64,000 nucleotides of DNA from Gilliamella sp. Lep-s35 (GTDB taxonomy: Bacteria > Pseudomonadota > Gammaproteobacteria > Enterobacterales > Orbaceae). Where the stretch lies: NCBI RefSeq assembly GCF_009795845.1, contig NZ_WTEX01000002.1, positions 1-64,000 of the forward strand, read 5' to 3'. The position numbers and the translations under genes were made by a program. Position 1 is the first letter of the stretch. Every line of letters begins with the position of its first letter. The notes under the pieces are model-generated. The model worked only from the letters and a program-made list of their open reading frames with translations. It was not told where the DNA came from and ran no database searches. This document shows, one piece after another, positions 61,668 through 64,000 of the stretch.

Positions 61668-61803
61668 TAGAATTTAGATATAAATCTTATGTAGTTGGAG
61701 CAATAATTTGTGTAAGCTAAGAAAAATAATTGCGATACAAATAAGCCATGATGATATAAGGCATTACACTACACAATAAAAAGAAGAATTTAGGAGTCCA
61801 ATA

Positions 61804-63252
61804 GTGAATACAAGGGAGTTAGCGGAGTTAAGAGCAATTATTCCTCAAATGAAACGAGTCAATCATATCCACTTTGTGGGGATTGGTGGCGCCGGTATGG
61901 GGGGAATCGCTGAAGTTCTAACTAATGAAGGTTACAAAATCAGTGGTTCAGACATCGCTGAAAATGCGGTCACTCAACATCTTGAAACATTAGGTGCAAA
62001 AATTGTTATTGGTCATGCTGCTGAAAACGTGCTTAACTCTAGTGTTGTTGTTATATCTTCGGCTATTTCACAAGATAACGTTGAAGTAATTGCAGCACGT
62101 GAAGCGCGTATCCCTGTGATTCAACGTGCTGAAATGTTGGCTGAACTAATGCGTTTTCGTTATGGAATAGCTATTGCTGGTACACATGGAAAAACTACCA
62201 CTACCGCAATGGTTACTGCTATTTATGCCGAAGCAAAACTTGATCCAACATTTGTCAATGGTGGCTTAGTTAAGGCGGCAGGAACACATGCTAGATTAGG
62301 TAATAGTCGTTATTTTATTGCTGAAGCAGATGAAAGCGATGCATCATTTCTTCATTTGCAACCAATGGTCTCTATTGTAACAAATATCGAGCCAGACCAT
62401 ATGGATACATATCAAGGAAGTGTTGATAATCTTAAACAAACATTTATTTCATTTTTACGTAATCTTCCATTTTATGGCTTAGCTATTATGTGTTACGACG
62501 ATTCTATTAATCGTGAATTATTACCGATTGTAGGACGTAAAATAATTACTTATGGGTTTAGTGAAGATGCTGATGTTGTCATTAAAAATTATCGTCAGAA
62601 ACAAGGAGTCAGTTATTACACCGTTTGTCGCCCAAACTGCCCAGATTTGCAGATTGAACTAAATGCACCCGGTAAACATAACGCCTTAAATTCGGTAGCT
62701 GCAATTATTGCGGCAACTGAAGATGGCATTGATGATGAATCAATTATCAATGCATTGGCTAAATTTGCTGGTACTAGTCGACGTTTTGATTTATTAGGTG
62801 TTTTTCCTCATGTTGATGGTGGTGATATTATGGTGGTTGATGATTATGGTCATCATCCTAGTGAGGTTAATGCAACAATTCAGGCTGCAAAAAATGGTTG
62901 GCCAGATCGACGGCTTGTAATGTTATTTCAACCCCATCGATATACACGTACTCGCGATCTATTTGATGATTTCGCACAAGTACTTTCTCAAGTTGATGCA
63001 CTTGTAATGTTAGATGTTTATTCAGCAGGGGAACAACCTATTGCTGGTGCAGACAGCCGCTCTTTGTGCCGTTCAATACGTAATCGAGGCAAAGTTGATC
63101 CAATTTATGTTTCTGATTTAAATTTATTGCCAGAAATTATGCAAGAAATATTACAAGGTGGTGATTTGTTAATTACACAAGGAGCCGGTAGTGTTGGTCG
63201 TATTGCGCGCCAATTAGCCCAAACTCAATTATTTTCAAAAGAGGATTTATAA
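61804..63252 (+). CDS. murC: UDP-MurNAc:L-alanine ligase MurC
   Basis: MurC adds the first amino acid, L-alanine, to UDP-MurNAc. It is 482 aa from the GTG at 61804, with a good AGGAG site. [20 protein letters not shown] loop [13 protein letters not shown] and [10 protein letters not shown] are seen. The 136-bp gap after murG is the largest inside the cluster and could hold an extra promoter; I see no other gene in it. Confidence 0.97.
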   Translation: MNTRELAELRAIIPQMKRVNHIHFVGIGGAGMGGIAEVLTNEGYKISGSDIAENAVTQHLETLGAKIVIGHAAENVLNSSVVVISSAISQDNVEVIAAREARIPVIQRAEMLAELMRFRYGIAIAGTHGKTTTTAMVTAIYAEAKLDPTFVNGGLVKAAGTHARLGNSRYFIAEADESDASFLHLQPMVSIVTNIEPDHMDTYQGSVDNLKQTFISFLRNLPFYGLAIMCYDDSINRELLPIVGRKIITYGFSEDADVVIKNYRQKQGVSYYTVCRPNCPDLQIELNAPGKHNALNSVAAIIAATEDGIDDESIINALAKFAGTSRRFDLLGVFPHVDGGDIMVVDDYGHHPSEVNATIQAAKNGWPDRRLVMLFQPHRYTRTRDLFDDFAQVLSQVDALVMLDVYSAGEQPIAGADSRSLCRSIRNRGKVDPIYVSDLNLLPEIMQEILQGGDLLITQGAGSVGRIARQLAQTQLFSKEDL

Positions 63253-63254
63253 AA

Positions 63255-64000
63255 ATGGTTGATAAAGTTGCTGTATTGTACGGTGGTACTTCTGCTGAGC
63301 GAGAAGTATCACTTAAGTCAGGTAAAGCAGTGCATGCAGGATTGTTGGCAAATGGTATTGATGCTCATCTTATTGATACAAAAGAGCTTCTTGTTACCAA
63401 TTTGAAAGAACAAGGTTATACAAAAGCTTTTGTTATTTTGCATGGGCGAGGTGGCGAAGATGGTATTATTCAAGCAATTTTGACTTATCAAAATATCCCT
63501 TATACAGGTAGTGATGTTTTATCATCTGCGTTAACGATGGATAAGTTAAAAACTAAATTAGTTTGGAAATCACTTAATTTACCTGTTGCTGATTATGTTA
63601 TAATAGACAAATCACAATCAATTGATACAGATGCTATTGTTAAACAACTTGGTTTACCATTGTTTGTAAAACCAAGTCATGAAGGTTCAAGTGTTGGTAT
63701 GACCAGAGTTAATGAAGCATCTGAATTACAGTCTGCTATTAATGTAGCTTTCAAATATGATAGCATTGTAATGGTTGAGTCATTTTTAGCAGGTCCAGAA
63801 TTTACAGTTGCAATTGTAGGCGAAGAAGTTTTACCTACAATTCGCATTCAACCCACTACTGAATTTTATGATTATGATGCAAAGTATTTATCAAACTCAA
63901 CACAATACTTTTGCCCTAGTGGATTGTCAGATAATAAAGAGCAAGAGATTCGTAAATTAGCATTAGAGGCTTATAAAGCTGTGGGATGCAGAGGTTGGGG
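63255..64000 (+). CDS. ddlB: D-alanine:D-alanine ligase DdlB (partial)
   Basis: An open frame from the ATG at 63255 runs off the window after 248 codons. It begins VDKVAVLYGGTSAEREVSLK and contains LHGRGGEDGIIQAIL, YTGSDVLSSALTMDK, VKPSHEGSSVGM and MVESFLAGPEFTV, the ATP-grasp signatures of D-Ala-D-Ala ligase. It follows murC by two bases, the normal dcw order. ftsQ, ftsA and ftsZ would be expected beyond the end. Confidence 0.96.
   Translation, partial: MVDKVAVLYGGTSAEREVSLKSGKAVHAGLLANGIDAHLIDTKELLVTNLKEQGYTKAFVILHGRGGEDGIIQAILTYQNIPYTGSDVLSSALTMDKLKTKLVWKSLNLPVADYVIIDKSQSIDTDAIVKQLGLPLFVKPSHEGSSVGMTRVNEASELQSAINVAFKYDSIVMVESFLAGPEFTVAIVGEEVLPTIRIQPTTEFYDYDAKYLSNSTQYFCPSGLSDNKEQEIRKLALEAYKAVGCRGW

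Overview
The window is about 64 kb of AT-rich (roughly one-third G+C) chromosomal DNA from a gammaproteobacterium. Almost every gene has a clear E. coli-type counterpart (ppiD-ybaV, dcd-asmA, thrABC, rpsU-dnaG-rpoD, rpmH-rnpA-yidD-yidC, efp/epmB, xerD-dsbC-recJ, the dcw cluster). The low G+C, compact genes and many decayed insertion sequences would fit the Orbaceae (Gilliamella/Frischella-like insect gut symbionts). That placement is an inference from composition and gene content; no 16S gene lies in the window.

Layout. 0.1-12 kb: adhP, a ComEA-like protein, ppiD, asmA, dcd and mltA on the minus strand, then cycA (+), a TerC/Alx protein (-) and dacB (+). 12-17.3 kb: the thrABC operon (-), preceded by a 23-codon leader peptide and an attenuator. 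17.3-25.9 kb: a small orphan gene, ydfG, uspA, pitA, a YfeH-like transporter, then the macromolecular synthesis operon rpsU-dnaG-rpoD (-). 26-30 kb: hemB (+), a tandem zinc-ribbon/HTH protein and a lipoprotein (an accessory pocket), then nudC (-). 30-32.5 kb: rpmH-rnpA-yidD-yidC (-) with a near-consensus promoter. 32.6-38 kb: epmB/efp divergent pair, tag, an MHS-type transporter, gor. 38-41.7 kb: a broken IS3 copy, rarA (-), lolA (+), and a graveyard of IS256 and IS481 fragments. 41.8-46.7 kb: xerD-dsbC-recJ and mpl (+). 46.8-50.5 kb: a dead XRE regulator, sdaA (-), the C-terminal stub of sdaC cut off by a second damaged IS3 copy, and IS481 debris. 50.5-64 kb: the dcw cluster mraZ-rsmH-ftsL-ftsI-murE-murF-mraY-murD-ftsW-murG-murC-ddlB (+), with ddlB running off the end.

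How the genes work together. The right third makes and polymerises the peptidoglycan precursor. mpl recycles muropeptide, and dacB and mltA trim the sacculus. The left part is amino-acid metabolism (threonine synthesis, serine breakdown, glycine/D-amino acid uptake) with envelope assembly (ppiD, asmA, yidC, lolA, dsbC).

I found no tRNA or rRNA gene, CRISPR array, prophage or recognisable defence system. The most notable observations are the Thr/Ile-rich thr leader with a textbook attenuator, a 10-bp-periodic MraZ operator, IS-associated loss of most of sdaC beside an intact serine dehydratase, a tandem zinc-ribbon protein of unknown role, and several conserved proteins lacking usual residues (MltA lipobox, DsbC second disulfide, HemB cysteine triad, NudC Nudix-box glycine). 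No strong candidate for a wholly new system was found.
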